Source: JACKBC01 sp041391125
GTDB lineage: Bacteria; Chloroflexota; Anaerolineae; Caldilineales; Caldilineaceae
Direction: 5' to 3'
Assembly (NCBI GenBank): GCA_041391125.1
Contig: JAWKON010000037.1
Location: 1-64,000, forward strand
Length of the DNA stretch: 64,000 nt
This document shows positions 8,414 to 16,519 of this stretch, one piece after another; positions within the stretch are counted from its first letter, which is position 1; each line of letters opens with the position of its first letter. The position numbers and the translations under genes are program-made. The notes beneath the pieces are model-generated. The model was given only the letters and a program-made list of their open reading frames with translations, made no database searches and was not told the DNA's origin.

Positions 8414-9874
8414 CTATCGCGCCGCATACCGCCCCACGTTGACCAATGTCGGGCTTTGCGGACGGCCCACCACCAGCTCGCCATTCTGTACAAAACCCTC
8501 TTCACGACCGACCAGCTCTTCCATCAACCGCGCCCGCCAATGCTGAACGCGGTCGGAGCGGGATGCACTCAGGTCGTGCAGTTCGGTGGGGTCGTCATCC
8601 AGGTTGAAGAGCAGTTCCCGGCCGGTTTGCGGGAACCAGACGTACTTTTCGTGGCCGTCGGTCAGCCACTGGTTGGCGCTGGCGGGGTCGCCGGTGTGCT
8701 CACCGTGCAGATAGGCGCGCCAGCCGGCGCTTTCGCCGCGGCAGAGGGGCAGGATGCTTTGGCCGTCAATATGATCGGGGATGGGCGCGCCAGCCGCATC
8801 GCAGAAAGTGGGCAGCAGATCACGCAGCTCAACGACTTCGTGAACCTCATTTTGCGTGGCCTGCCAATCGCCCGTCTTGGGCAAACGCAAAATAAAGGGC
8901 AGCCGCGCCGAGCCGTCAAAAGGCAGCGCTTTGGCCACCAGGTTGTGATCGTAGAGCATTTCGCCGTGGTCCGCCGTAAAAATGATGAGCGTGTTGTCCA
9001 GTACGTCCGCTTCGTAGAGCGCCATCATCATGCGGTTGAGCTGATAGTCAATGTGCGAAATCTGAGCGTAGTAGGCGCGGCGGGCCAGATCGATCTCGGC
9101 GGGGCTGGAGGGCACCGGGCTATCAAAGCCGCGCGTGGGCAGCGTTTCCGCCGCCCAATCGCCCACCGGGATGGGCGGCAGTTCCTTGTGGCGATAGTGG
9201 TCCAAATAGTATGCCGGCGGGTCCAGCGGCGGGTGCGGGCGATGATAGGACATCATCAGAAAGAAAGGTTTGGTCGGGTCGCGGCGGCGCAGAAAATCGA
9301 TGCTCTGCGTGGTGACCCACGAGGTGGGGTGCAGCATTTCGGCATAGGGCCAGGCGCGGGCGGCATAGCCATTGCAGCCCAGCCCGCTGTCAACATAATC
9401 CACGGCAGATTGACCCAGCTGGTCGCGCAGCCAGGGCGTATAGTCATCTACCAGGCTGTAGTCGTCGCGCTTGCGGCGCTCGCGGTGCAGATAGCCATCG
9501 TGCAGCACCACGTTGTGAAAGCCCATGAGCTGACGCGCCGGCTGCACGTGCATCTTGCCCACGCATTGGGTGTGATAGCCGGCGTCGGCCAGCAGTCCGG
9601 GCATGGTCACGTCGTAGTGCCAGGGCACGTGGTCGTTGTAGCCCACAAAGCCGTTGTGCCGCCCATTGAGGCCGGTAAAGAGCGCGGCTCGCGCCGGTAC
9701 GCACGAGGGGGTGGCCGTGTACGCCTGGCTAAAGTTGATGCCCTCGTGGGCCAATCTGTCCAGGTGCGGCGTTTCCACGGTGGGGTGGCCGGTAAAGCCT
9801 AGGCAATCGGCGCGCCATTGGTCGACGATGATGAAGAGGATATTAGGGCGGGTGTCAGTAGGCATGGTGGTCAT
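8414..9874 (-). CDS. Type I sulfatase (alkaline-phosphatase superfamily)
   Basis: A protein of about 486 residues (from MTTMPTD) with the full sulfatase layout. NILFIIVDQWRADCLG carries the first metal ligand, PSCVPARAALFTG (Cys58-x-Pro60-x-Arg62) is the cysteine-type formylglycine site, GKMHV provides a catalytic lysine and histidine, and FTADHGEMLYDH carries the distal metal ligands. The C-terminus ends in a WFPQTGRELLFNLDDDPTELHDL segment typical of arylsulfatases and choline-sulfatase-like enzymes. No signal peptide is seen, so it is probably cytoplasmic. It needs a formylglycine-generating enzyme; the only one-like gene here (24.3 kb) is in a different context and lacks the clear catalytic cysteines. 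Confidence 0.93.
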   Translation of the reverse strand: MTTMPTDTRPNILFIIVDQWRADCLGFTGHPTVETPHLDRLAHEGINFSQAYTATPSCVPARAALFTGLNGRHNGFVGYNDHVPWHYDVTMPGLLADAGYHTQCVGKMHVQPARQLMGFHNVVLHDGYLHRERRKRDDYSLVDDYTPWLRDQLGQSAVDYVDSGLGCNGYAARAWPYAEMLHPTSWVTTQSIDFLRRRDPTKPFFLMMSYHRPHPPLDPPAYYLDHYRHKELPPIPVGDWAAETLPTRGFDSPVPSSPAEIDLARRAYYAQISHIDYQLNRMMMALYEADVLDNTLIIFTADHGEMLYDHNLVAKALPFDGSARLPFILRLPKTGDWQATQNEVHEVVELRDLLPTFCDAAGAPIPDHIDGQSILPLCRGESAGWRAYLHGEHTGDPASANQWLTDGHEKYVWFPQTGRELLFNLDDDPTELHDLSASRSDRVQHWRARLMEELVGREEGFVQNGELVVGRPQSPTLVNVGRYAAR

Positions 9875-9885
9875 CCGGGTCGCAG

Positions 9886-10146
9886 TTACTTTTTTGTATG
9901 TCCAAAATCGACCAACCAACGGCTAAAATGTTCGATCATCAATCCGGTGACGACCGTGTCATCTGCCATAGAAAATCCAATTAATACATACTCATCCACG
10001 TCTTCCCAAACACTTGGCATTGGTTGGCCTGTAAAATAGATGGTCAAGGAATCGGCGGGTGGACTATAGATCACCCGTACCTTTGACGGGTCAATCTCAC
10101 GTGGGAAATGGGCCTGAACAGAATCTGGAAATATTGATGCTGCCAT
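9886..10146 (-). CDS. Small protein, DUF2283-like
   Basis: An 86-residue protein (from MAASIFPD) with the pattern VRVIYSPPADSLTIYFTGQ followed by DEYVLIGFSMADDTVVTGLMIEHFS, which resembles the DUF2283 layout (a Y-D/S-P-x-A-D-x-L-x-I strand, then a D-x-D-x-V-V-G-x-E/L-I strand). The 3' end nearly meets the sulfatase start. A longer start at 10176 would fall inside the palindromic element upstream, so the inner ATG is preferred. Function unknown. Confidence 0.6.
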   Translation of the reverse strand: MAASIFPDSVQAHFPREIDPSKVRVIYSPPADSLTIYFTGQPMPSVWEDVDEYVLIGFSMADDTVVTGLMIEHFSRWLVDFGHTKK

Positions 10147-10167
10147 AAAATTGTTACGGTCAACAGG

Positions 10168-10267
10168 AGCTCGCATGGTTGATCCGCTATGGTTTCGATA
10201 CGGCTGCCAACTGCCGCAGCCTACTCAACCGCCGCTACTCTTGTCAACCACATGAGATACAAAAGAG
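10168..10267. repeat. Palindromic REP-like element, family B
   Basis: A core GGTTTCGATACG-(hairpin GGCTGC...GCAGCC)-CTACTCAACC lies at about 10190-10240, flanked on the right by an arm TGTCAACCACATGAGAT...AGAGCC, which is shared with elements at 18.2 and 22.7 kb. The core resembles REP sequences common in Actinobacteria. It lies between the DUF2283-like and CMD genes. Confidence 0.75.
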
Positions 10268-10275
10268 CCACGTTG

Positions 10276-11394
10276 TTACCTTGTTGGCTCGCCCAGCGTC
10301 TGCATGAGCCGATTGGCCCAGGCGAACATGGCGGAGGCGTTGTTGGCGTCGAGGATTTCGTGATCCTTGAGGCCAATTGCGCGCAGCGGGTCCAGATCGG
10401 CGGGCGTCATGGCGCCGGGGGCGCGGGTGAGCTTGGCGGCATAATCGACGATGGCGCGCTCGTGGGCATCTAGCGGTGCGTCGACGCCTTCGTCCAGAAT
10501 GCGCTGCATAACTTCAGGCTGCTTGGTGAGCTGGGTGTAGCGCTGCACGTGGACCGAGGCGCAATAGGCGCAGCCGTTGATGCGCGAGGTGGCCACCGCC
10601 GATAATTCGCGGTCGGCGCGCTTGAGGCCGCGCGGACCGTACATAATGGCGTTGTAGAGCTTGGAGCGCTCGCGCAGCGCGTCCACATCCTGCACCAGCA
10701 GCAGATAATAGGGCGAGGTTTTGGCCGTGGGCGTACTCTCTTCCAGCACGGCAATCTGATCCGGCGTGGCGTCTTCCAAATCCAGCGTGGGCAGCCAGGC
10801 GCGCCAGGCCAATGTGTCGGCGGTAAAGCCGATTTTTTCGGCTGAATGAACCGGCGCGTCCAGTTGATAGCAATTGGGGGCCTCTACCGCAGCATTACTC
10901 ATGCCATTGAGCAGCCGCAAGCCAGCCACGGCGCGGGCCTGAAAGGTCACGAATGCAATTAGCTGCGACAGACTTACAATGGCGCGGGTGCTAAAACCGG
11001 CTTCTTTGAGTTCGCTCACGTGTTCGCGGGTGGCGGCGGCGGGGGCGTGGACCAGCAAATCGGTGTGGCGCAGCATAGACTCGAGCCGGTCCGACAGCAT
11101 ATCACCCTCGCCGGACTCCTCCACTTCGGCGATCTGCTGGGCCGATTGGCCGAGTTCCTGCAAAAGCGCCCGATAGTGCGCACTGAGCTGCGGAGCGCCG
11201 GTTTGGCTGGCCGTGCGCAGTGCGGCTTGAGCGCGTTCAACATGCGATAGATCGGCCGCATCAGCGGGGCGAATCAGCGCATCGTAGCTGCCCTGGGCGT
11301 GAGTCACCACGTCGGGGCGGCGATTGCGCACGTCGGCTAAGGTAGAATCGGGGGCAATTTCGGCCAGTTGGTTGATGATGTCGGTTTGGCACAT
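10276..11394 (-). CDS. Two-domain carboxymuconolactone decarboxylase / AhpD-like alkylhydroperoxidase
   Basis: A 372-residue protein with two all-helical CMD/AhpD domains. The N-terminal half (about 1-175, with LSQLIAFVTFQARAVAGLRLL) lacks a CxxC pair. The C-terminal half carries RINGCAYCASVHVQRYTQL, the redox-active Cys275-x-x-Cys278-x-x-x-His of AhpD enzymes. The arrangement matches the fused Avi_7170/Avi_7169-type peroxidase-related proteins. It probably reduces organic peroxides using thiols. The thioredoxin-like gene directly upstream on the same strand is a plausible partner, though this is inference. Confidence 0.85.
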   Translation of the reverse strand: MCQTDIINQLAEIAPDSTLADVRNRRPDVVTHAQGSYDALIRPADAADLSHVERAQAALRTASQTGAPQLSAHYRALLQELGQSAQQIAEVEESGEGDMLSDRLESMLRHTDLLVHAPAAATREHVSELKEAGFSTRAIVSLSQLIAFVTFQARAVAGLRLLNGMSNAAVEAPNCYQLDAPVHSAEKIGFTADTLAWRAWLPTLDLEDATPDQIAVLEESTPTAKTSPYYLLLVQDVDALRERSKLYNAIMYGPRGLKRADRELSAVATSRINGCAYCASVHVQRYTQLTKQPEVMQRILDEGVDAPLDAHERAIVDYAAKLTRAPGAMTPADLDPLRAIGLKDHEILDANNASAMFAWANRLMQTLGEPTR

Positions 11395-11455
11395 GGGATT
11401 CTCCGCGTGGTGAGTGGGTGATTTGGATTAGTACACCAGTCATACCCGCTGCGAG

Positions 11456-11515
11456 TGCAACGCACGGCGGACGGCGATTTTTCGTTGGTGAAGTTTGTTG
11501 CCGCCGTGCATCGCA
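11456..11515. repeat. Palindromic repeat, family C core
   Basis: TGCAACGCACGGCGG (11456-11470) faces CCGCCGTGCATCGCA (11501-11515) with two mismatches. The same 60-bp layout recurs at 17454-17513 inside an element with a target-site duplication. Confidence 0.7.
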
Positions 11516-11527
11516 CTCTGCGCTGCG

Positions 11528-12463
11528 CTAATTGGCTAATCGGGCTTTGACGGCGTCGATGATGGTCTGCGATTCCGGGAAGCCGCCGTCGCGATACATG
11601 GAATGGACCAGGTCGCCGTTGACGGCCACGTCGAAGGCGCCATCCTGCCAGGGAATCAGCTCAATGGTGGCAAGCTCATAAATAAAGGTGCGCATGAGAT
11701 CGCCGGCCAGCTCCAGCGTCTGCGGCTCATAGCCACAGGCCGCGCAATAGGTAATGCTGACCTTGACGCGCTCCTGCGTGGTGACTGGAGTCGGCTTGCG
11801 GAAGGCCGGCTGCGCGGCCGGTTTGCTGGCGCCGTTCGTCGATCTTAACACATGCGGCTGCACAACGCCATGCTCGACCAGTTCGCGCAATTCGCGCACC
11901 ACTTCTTGGTCGGAGAAGTTGCGGTTCTCTTCGCGAAAGGCGCCAAAGGCCTGCGCCAGCCGACCGCGCGCTTCCTCGGGCATCTGGCCAAACGATGTAT
12001 CGGGGGCAATCCCCTCAAAGATTGGGTCTGTTGCAAAGAGCTCGCGGCGCATTTCGGCCTGTAATTCGCTCATATGCACCGGGCGTTCGATCCAGTGGCC
12101 CAGGTCATTATAGTTCTGATCCAAAAAGGCAAAGACCGGAATCGATTGGTGCTTTCCCTCTTTGAGATACTGGTCCATAATGTCCAGATTCTGGTCGCGC
12201 AGGAAGATGCGCATGTTGAGCTTGCCACATTGGCGGGCCAGCGCCCCGAGCACGGGCAGATTGGCGATCACATCGCCACACCAGTCTTCGGCCAGCACCA
12301 GCACGTTGAGCATCTGCGGCAGGCGGGCGAAAAAATCCACATCGGCCTGATTCAACTGGACGGTCTGATCGTTGACATCAAAGCGTTCCTGGTTGCGCGT
12401 CATCTGCGCCCGATATTGCTCATACGTAAGGCCCTGTTCGAAGCGTTCTTTTGTAACTGGCAT
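11528..12463 (-). CDS. Thioredoxin-like protein fused to a SelT/SelW/SelH (Rdx) domain
   Basis: A 311-residue protein. The N-terminal half (about 40-150) is a thioredoxin-like domain with NVLVLAEDWCGDVIANLPVL, a single-Cys WCGD site (Cys62) of the thiol-disulfide group often called thioredoxin_9. A helical linker follows. The C-terminal 80 residues (KVSITYCAACGYEPQTLELAGDL to GGFPESQTIIDAVKARL) match the Rdx family, with a CxxC redox pair in YCAACGY and the GGFPE motif. It is cytosolic (no signal peptide). The start at 12463 follows AAAGGA at good spacing. The fusion suggests a self-contained redox relay; the CMD/AhpD gene downstream on the same strand may be its client. Confidence 0.85.
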   Translation of the reverse strand: MPVTKERFEQGLTYEQYRAQMTRNQERFDVNDQTVQLNQADVDFFARLPQMLNVLVLAEDWCGDVIANLPVLGALARQCGKLNMRIFLRDQNLDIMDQYLKEGKHQSIPVFAFLDQNYNDLGHWIERPVHMSELQAEMRRELFATDPIFEGIAPDTSFGQMPEEARGRLAQAFGAFREENRNFSDQEVVRELRELVEHGVVQPHVLRSTNGASKPAAQPAFRKPTPVTTQERVKVSITYCAACGYEPQTLELAGDLMRTFIYELATIELIPWQDGAFDVAVNGDLVHSMYRDGGFPESQTIIDAVKARLAN

Positions 12464-12578
12464 AATGGTTCCTTTCGTGAAATGAGATGTTTCCCGCCAG
12501 CGCATTCTCTCGGCGAAACTTTGGCCGCGCTTCGCCGAGATTCAGGTCAAATGTAATTTGCGCTGGCAGGGGCTTCGA

Positions 12579-13636
12579 CTATATCCGCACTTCGCCGCCT
12601 TCTTTTTGGCTGCGATAGATGCCGTCCAAAATGGACATGACCTGCAAAGATTGTTCGGGGGGAACGGGGGAGGGCGCCTTCGGCCAGGGCGCGAGCAAAG
12701 GCTACGCACTCCAGCGGCTGCGGCTCCATGGTGTCTTTGGTAATTTTGAGCGTGCTGTTGACCAATTGGACGCGTTTCAAAATTGGAGGAGAGAAAATCG
12801 GCCTTGGGCCAGTGACAGCCGCCGCCAGTGCCGTAAAGCCAGATCTGCATGTCCTCGCCCTCAATATCGTGATGCAGCAGCCAGCTCACCTCGATCATCA
12901 ATGTGGCGCCATTTTCAAAGCGCACAAAGGCGGCGGCAAAATCTTCCACATCCCAATTGGCGGAATCGACCGGCGTGCGCGTCCAGGCCGCAAATTGGCC
13001 GGGCAGATGGGCCAGCGGCGCTTTGGCCACGCCGGAGACCACCACCGGTTGCGGGTTGCCCATGAGCCAGAGCGTCAGATCCAGCACGTGGACGCCGATG
13101 TCGATGCAGGGGCCGCCGCCGCTGTGCTGCTTTTGCAAAAAGGTGGGCGACGGAATAAAGCCGTTGCGCCGCATCATCCAGCTGCGGGCGTGGTAAATAT
13201 CGCCCAGTACGCCGGTCTGAATATGCTCCTTCATGGACTGCGAAACGCCCTTAAAGCGAAAGTGCTGCGCCGTCATGAGCTGCTTGCCGGAACGGTCGCG
13301 CGCCGCAATCATCTGGCGCACATCCGCGGGGGTGGGCGCCAGCGGCTTTTCGCAGATCACGTGCTTGCCGGCATCCAGCGCCGCAATGGCCAATGGGGCG
13401 TGATACATGTTGGGCGTGCAGATGTCGATGATGTCTATGTCGGGATCGCTGAAAAGCTCCGCCGGATCCGCCGCCAGCTTGGTGACGCCGTGCAGGCGGC
13501 CCCAATCTTGCAGCGCTTTTTCGTTGATGTCGATGCCCGCTGCCACCTCGGCATGTTCAGACGCGGCCCAACCCGGCATGTGCGTGCGCGAAATGCCGCC
13601 GATGCCAACGACGCCCACTTTCAGGGTCTTGCTCAT
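12579..13636 (-). CDS. Gfo/Idh/MocA family NAD(P)-dependent oxidoreductase (two frameshifts near the C-terminus)
   Basis: The N-terminal 280 residues are intact: a Rossmann fold (KVGVVGIGGISRTHMPGW), DIIDICTPNMYHAPLAIAALDAGKH, the catalytic lysine in CEKPLA, and the GGGPCIDIGVHVLDLTLWLMG motif of the substrate domain. The frame shifts near 12790 (after WPKADFLSSN) and again near 12660 (after FARALAEGA). The rest follows in the other frames as KRVQLVNSTLKITKDTMEPQ and SLQVMSILDGIYRSQKEGGEVRI, ending at TAG 12579-12581. Total about 352 residues, normal for sugar or inositol dehydrogenases. The substrate is unknown. Confidence 0.85.
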
Positions 13637-13798
13637 GGTTCCTCCAATAATAGATATATCATATATGGCGCACAGATTTGTGCAGTGATTTTAATTACTG
13701 TATGGGGAATTTATAACAGAGGGTAGTATGCCTTATTTGGGGTGCTTTCTCAAGTTGGGGGTAATGAAGAGGTTGTAAGGAGATAAGGAGGTGATATT

Positions 13799-13874
13799 TT
13801 GCACGCGGATGAACGCAGATTTTCGCGGATTCTCGTCGCAAAATCAGCGTAAATCAGCGTTCATCCGCGTGCAA
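13799..13874. terminator. Hairpin with 18-bp arms over the SRPBCC stop codon
   Basis: TTGCACGCGGATGAACGC (13799-13816) is complementary to 13857-13874. The right arm contains the last codons and stop of the SRPBCC gene. The sequence is of the CGCGGAT/ACGCAGATT type seen again near 35.2 kb, so it is both a likely terminator and a dispersed repeat. Confidence 0.7.
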
Positions 13875-14289
13875 TTTCGGCTTTTAAACTATCCAAAATA
13901 TGGTTCCAACCGCCCTGATGATCGGTCCAGCTTTGCGTATCAGGCAGGTCGGTGTGGGTTAAAGTGAGTTGTGCGCCAGCGGGGTGTGGGGTCAGTTCGA
14001 TGGTAACGAGGGTGTCGCGATTGTGGGTGTTGACGGAACACCAGGTGAAGGAAAGCCGCGCGGGCGGTGTAATTTCGCGGTAGCGTCCGGTGTGGCTCGA
14101 AATGCCCCAATCGCCCCTCATATCTATACGAAATTCACCATCGATCTGCAAATCCATTTGCACCACGGTTGAAGTAACGCCCGGCCCCGGACACATCCAG
14201 GCTTGAATGCTAGCGGGGTTCGTCCAGGCGGCAAAAACTTCCTCACAAGTGGCGGGCAAAATACGTTGGATCACCAGCGGCTCATTCAC
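13861..14289 (-). CDS. SRPBCC (AHSA1-type) domain protein
   Basis: A 142-residue START-like protein starting at a GTG (14287-14289) preceded by GTGAGG. Family features are VIQRILPATCEEVFAAWTNPASIQAWM at the N-terminus, FRIDMRG, GRYREITPPARLSFTW in the middle, and TLTHTDLPD...HQGGWNHILDSLKAEIA at the end. Members bind small hydrophobic ligands or act in stress response. It overlaps the arsR gene by 8 bases, the common ArsR-AHSA1 pair, so both are one transcript. The final codons lie in a hairpin repeat. Confidence 0.88.
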   Translation of the reverse strand: MNEPLVIQRILPATCEEVFAAWTNPASIQAWMCPGPGVTSTVVQMDLQIDGEFRIDMRGDWGISSHTGRYREITPPARLSFTWCSVNTHNRDTLVTIELTPHPAGAQLTLTHTDLPDTQSWTDHQGGWNHILDSLKAEIARG

Positions 14290-14647
14290 TTTGCACCTCA
14301 CTTTGCGTCTCGCTCTGCGCACGCTGCTGCACCAAAAAGTCTTCCAGCGCATCCAGCCGCTCATTCCAATAGGGACGGTAGAAATCGATCCAGGCGCCGG
14401 CCTCTTGCAGCGGTTGCGCCTGCAATGAACAGGTGTGGGTGCGCCCCTGAATATCGCGCTGAATCAACCCGGCTTTTTCCAACACCTTGAGATGTTTGGA
14501 AACGCCGTTGAGCGAAAGGTCAAACTGCGCGGCGATCTCCAATACGGTGGCTTCACCCAGCGCCAGCAGACGCAAAATCTCGCGCCGGGTGGGGTTGGCC
14601 AGGGCTTGAAATACTTGATCCAGCGAAATGAGTGATTGTTCAACCAT
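14282..14647 (-). CDS. ArsR/SmtB-family winged-helix transcriptional regulator
   Basis: A 121-residue regulator. ISLDQVFQALANPTRREILRLLALGEATVLEIAAQFDLSLNGVSKHLKVLEKAGLIQRDIQGRTHTC is a complete ArsR winged helix with the recognition helix at SLNGVSKHLKVL. No metal-binding Cys pair is visible, which matches the non-metal ArsR proteins paired with AHSA1 genes. Its start codon lies inside a palindrome nearly identical to one upstream of the DUF899 gene, which indicates autoregulation and control of its neighbour. Confidence 0.92.
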   Translation of the reverse strand: MVEQSLISLDQVFQALANPTRREILRLLALGEATVLEIAAQFDLSLNGVSKHLKVLEKAGLIQRDIQGRTHTCSLQAQPLQEAGAWIDFYRPYWNERLDALEDFLVQQRAQSETQSEVQSE

Positions 14648-14657
14648 AGGGTTGAAT
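14638..14657 (-). promoter_or_regulatory. Likely ArsR operator over its own start codon
   Basis: GTTCAACCATAGGGTTGAAT has 7-bp arms (TTCAACC/GGTTGAA). It matches the DUF899 upstream palindrome at 16 of 20 positions. The CAT in its left half is the arsR start codon on the minus strand, so repressor binding would block translation initiation as well as transcription. Confidence 0.7.
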
Positions 14658-14691
14658 CTAGCATAATCTTGGGTGGAATGTCAAAAGAGAA

Positions 14692-14794
14692 GTGAATTGT
14701 AAATGGTGAATGGTGAATGGTGAATGGTGAATAGGGCCGGCTACGCGCGACCCTCTCATTCACAATTCACCATTAGCAATTTACCATTTACCAT
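14692..14794. repeat. Inverted pair of heptamer repeats (ATGGTGA)
   Basis: Four to five copies of the heptamer ATGGTGA (14704-14732) face a looser run of CACCATT/TACCATT units (14760-14794) across a short GC-rich centre. It lies between the arsR and DUF899 genes. Confidence 0.75.
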
Positions 14795-14832
14795 TTTCTC
14801 ACCCAATAACCAAGCAATTGCCCGATTTACAC

Positions 14833-15537
14833 CTAATCCTCATAACTATCGTGATAGTGCAGCCAGGCCATCGGCCAGGGCAAGTTCTCTTCATCGCGTC
14901 CTTTGGGGACCAGATCCAAATAGTGATAGGCCACGTTGAGCATGTCCAACCCGCGGGCGTAGGTGGAATAGGTGTGGTAAATGGCGCCGTCGTCATCTTT
15001 GTAAAAGACGCTGATGCCGGGACTCTCGCCCCCTTCCTGAATGGTCTGATAATTGTACATGGCGGCGCCGCTCTCGATCTGCTGCGGCGTAAAGGAGACG
15101 TGATAGTCAAAATTAAAATCGTTACCGTACGACGAGACCCACTTAAAATCCCAGCCCATGCGTTGCTTCCAGCCTTCGAGCTTGGCCAGCGGCGCCCGTG
15201 AAATAGTTACATGCGCCACATCGCGGTGGGCTAGATGCGCGGGAATGCCGCTGTAATTGTCGGCCCAAAACGAGCAACTGGGGCAGCCCTCCTCCCAGTC
15301 TGGTCCAAACATAAAGTGGTAAACCACGAGCTGGCCTTTGCCGTCAAACAGATCGGCCAGCGTCTCTTTACCATTGGGGCCGTCAAAAACATACTCCTTT
15401 TCTACACGTTCCCAAGGCAGATCGCGGCGCTGCTGGCTCAATTGGTCGCGCAGGTGCGTAAACTCTTTTTCTTTGGCCAGCAACTCTCGGCGCGCCGCCA
15501 GCCATTCTGCTTGTGAAACAACGGGGTGATTTGTCAT
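14833..15537 (-). CDS. DUF899 family thioredoxin-fold protein
   Basis: A 234-residue member of the DUF899 family, with the characteristic VVSQAEWLAARRELLAKEKEFTHLRD N-terminus, LPWERVEKEYVFDGPNGKETLADLF, VVYHFMFGPDWEEGCPSCSFWADNY (the CxxC of the thioredoxin-like site), and FYKDDDGAIYHTYSTYARGLDMLN near the end. The fold suggests a redox role but no reaction is established. DUF899 genes next to ArsR and AHSA1 genes are a common grouping. The promoter carries an 11-bp-arm palindrome that also occurs at arsR. Confidence 0.92.
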   Translation of the reverse strand: MTNHPVVSQAEWLAARRELLAKEKEFTHLRDQLSQQRRDLPWERVEKEYVFDGPNGKETLADLFDGKGQLVVYHFMFGPDWEEGCPSCSFWADNYSGIPAHLAHRDVAHVTISRAPLAKLEGWKQRMGWDFKWVSSYGNDFNFDYHVSFTPQQIESGAAMYNYQTIQEGGESPGISVFYKDDDGAIYHTYSTYARGLDMLNVAYHYLDLVPKGRDEENLPWPMAWLHYHDSYED

Positions 15538-15567
15538 AATTTATCTCCTTGAATTGTTTATACTCAT

Positions 15568-15595
15568 ATATATTCAACCATTAAGTTGAATATAT
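15568..15595 (-). promoter_or_regulatory. Likely ArsR operator upstream of the DUF899 gene
   Basis: A palindrome ATATATTCAAC-CATTAA-GTTGAATATAT with 11-bp perfect arms, about 30 bases upstream of the start codon. The central TTCAACCAT...GTTGAAT part recurs at the arsR start. Confidence 0.75.
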
Positions 15596-15645
15596 CACGC
15601 GAACATATGTTTTGTCAACCCCACTGTTTGTATCAATTAGAATAT

Positions 15646-15841
15646 GCTATACTCTCATAGGTGTAAACTTAACGGAACAGCGTTGGAGCGAACGGCGGTT
15701 GAGTAGGCTGCGGCATTTGGCAGCCGTATCGAAACCAAAGTGAGCGGGTCAACCCGTTTGGTCTCGATACGGGGCAAACTGCCGCCTCTACTCGACCGGC
15801 ACTGATCTCAACTCTTAAGTTTACACTTATGGCTATACTCT
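15646..15841. mobile_element. MITE-like palindromic element with 10-bp target-site duplication
   Basis: The element proper is 15656-15831 (176 bp). Its ends are 17-bp inverted repeats with one mismatch: CATAGGTGTAAACTTAA and TTAAGTTTACACTTATG. Exactly at both borders lies the direct repeat GCTATACTCT (15646-15655 and 15832-15841). Inside are two REP-type cores in opposite orientation (GGTTGAGTAG...CGTATCGAAACC and GGTCTCGATACG...CTACTCGACC). It has no coding capacity. Confidence 0.88.
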
Positions 15842-15925
15842 TTATCAGGTGCAAACTACTATCTTTTACCCGCGATTGACGCAATGCCGCATCGTATGAA
15901 CGCATTGATTGGGAGGACAAGCGCT

Positions 15926-16519
15926 ATGCGCAACCTCATCTTTGTCCAAATGTCCGGTGCGCCCGGTTCGGGCAAAACGACCGTGGCCCATGGCGTGGCG
16001 CGGGAGATTGGCGCCGTGGTCATCGATCACGATGTCACCAAGAGCGCGCTGCTGGCCGCCGAGATTAATGTAGCTACGGCCGGTCGCGCATCGTATGTGG
16101 TGCTGGATGCACTGGCGCGCCACCTGCTGCAACAGGGCCATAGCGTCATATTTGATAGCCCTTGCCTCTATGCCGAACTGCTGGCGCGCGGGCAAAAACT
16201 GGCTGCGGAAGCTGGCGCCGCTTACCGCTACGTTGAATGCCTTCTCAACGATATTGACGAGCTGGATCGACGGCTGCGCACACGCCAGCGCTGGCCCAGC
16301 CAGATCGAGGGTGTTTACGCGCCGCCCGTACCCGGTTCGGGCAAGACGCTTTCGGGCCGCCCGCGCTTCGAACATTGGATCGCCAATATGCAGCGGCCGG
16401 AGGGCGACTATTTGGTGTTGGATACAGCGCGGCCGCCCGAAGTTTGCATAGCTGATGCGGTGGCCTATGTGAAATCAGGAAAGGTGGATTTTTGGGGGGT
16501 TGACACCAAAAATAATTAA
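15926..16519 (+). CDS. P-loop ATPase/kinase (AAA_33 / zeta-toxin-like)
   Basis: A 197-residue protein. The Walker A is GAPGSGKTTVAHGVA near residues 11-24, followed by AVVIDHDVTKSAL (the acid that activates the substrate) and a C-terminal nucleotide-kinase lid-like arginine segment (ELDRRLRTRQRWPSQ). The layout fits small-molecule kinases of the AAA_33 type, such as aminoglycoside or gluconate kinase relatives. The start at 15926 follows GGGAGGA at 8 bases. A second P-loop-like string, PVPGSGKTL, occurs near residue 147 and is probably coincidental. Substrate unknown. Confidence 0.85.
   Translation: MRNLIFVQMSGAPGSGKTTVAHGVAREIGAVVIDHDVTKSALLAAEINVATAGRASYVVLDALARHLLQQGHSVIFDSPCLYAELLARGQKLAAEAGAAYRYVECLLNDIDELDRRLRTRQRWPSQIEGVYAPPVPGSGKTLSGRPRFEHWIANMQRPEGDYLVLDTARPPEVCIADAVAYVKSGKVDFWGVDTKNN

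Noticed and set aside
8456..9802. Plus-strand frame of 448 codons
   Set aside because: Antisense shadow of the sulfatase gene, which has all catalytic motifs.
12728..13726. Plus-strand frame of 332 codons
   Set aside because: Antisense to the Gfo/Idh/MocA oxidoreductase; no motif and no ribosome-binding site.
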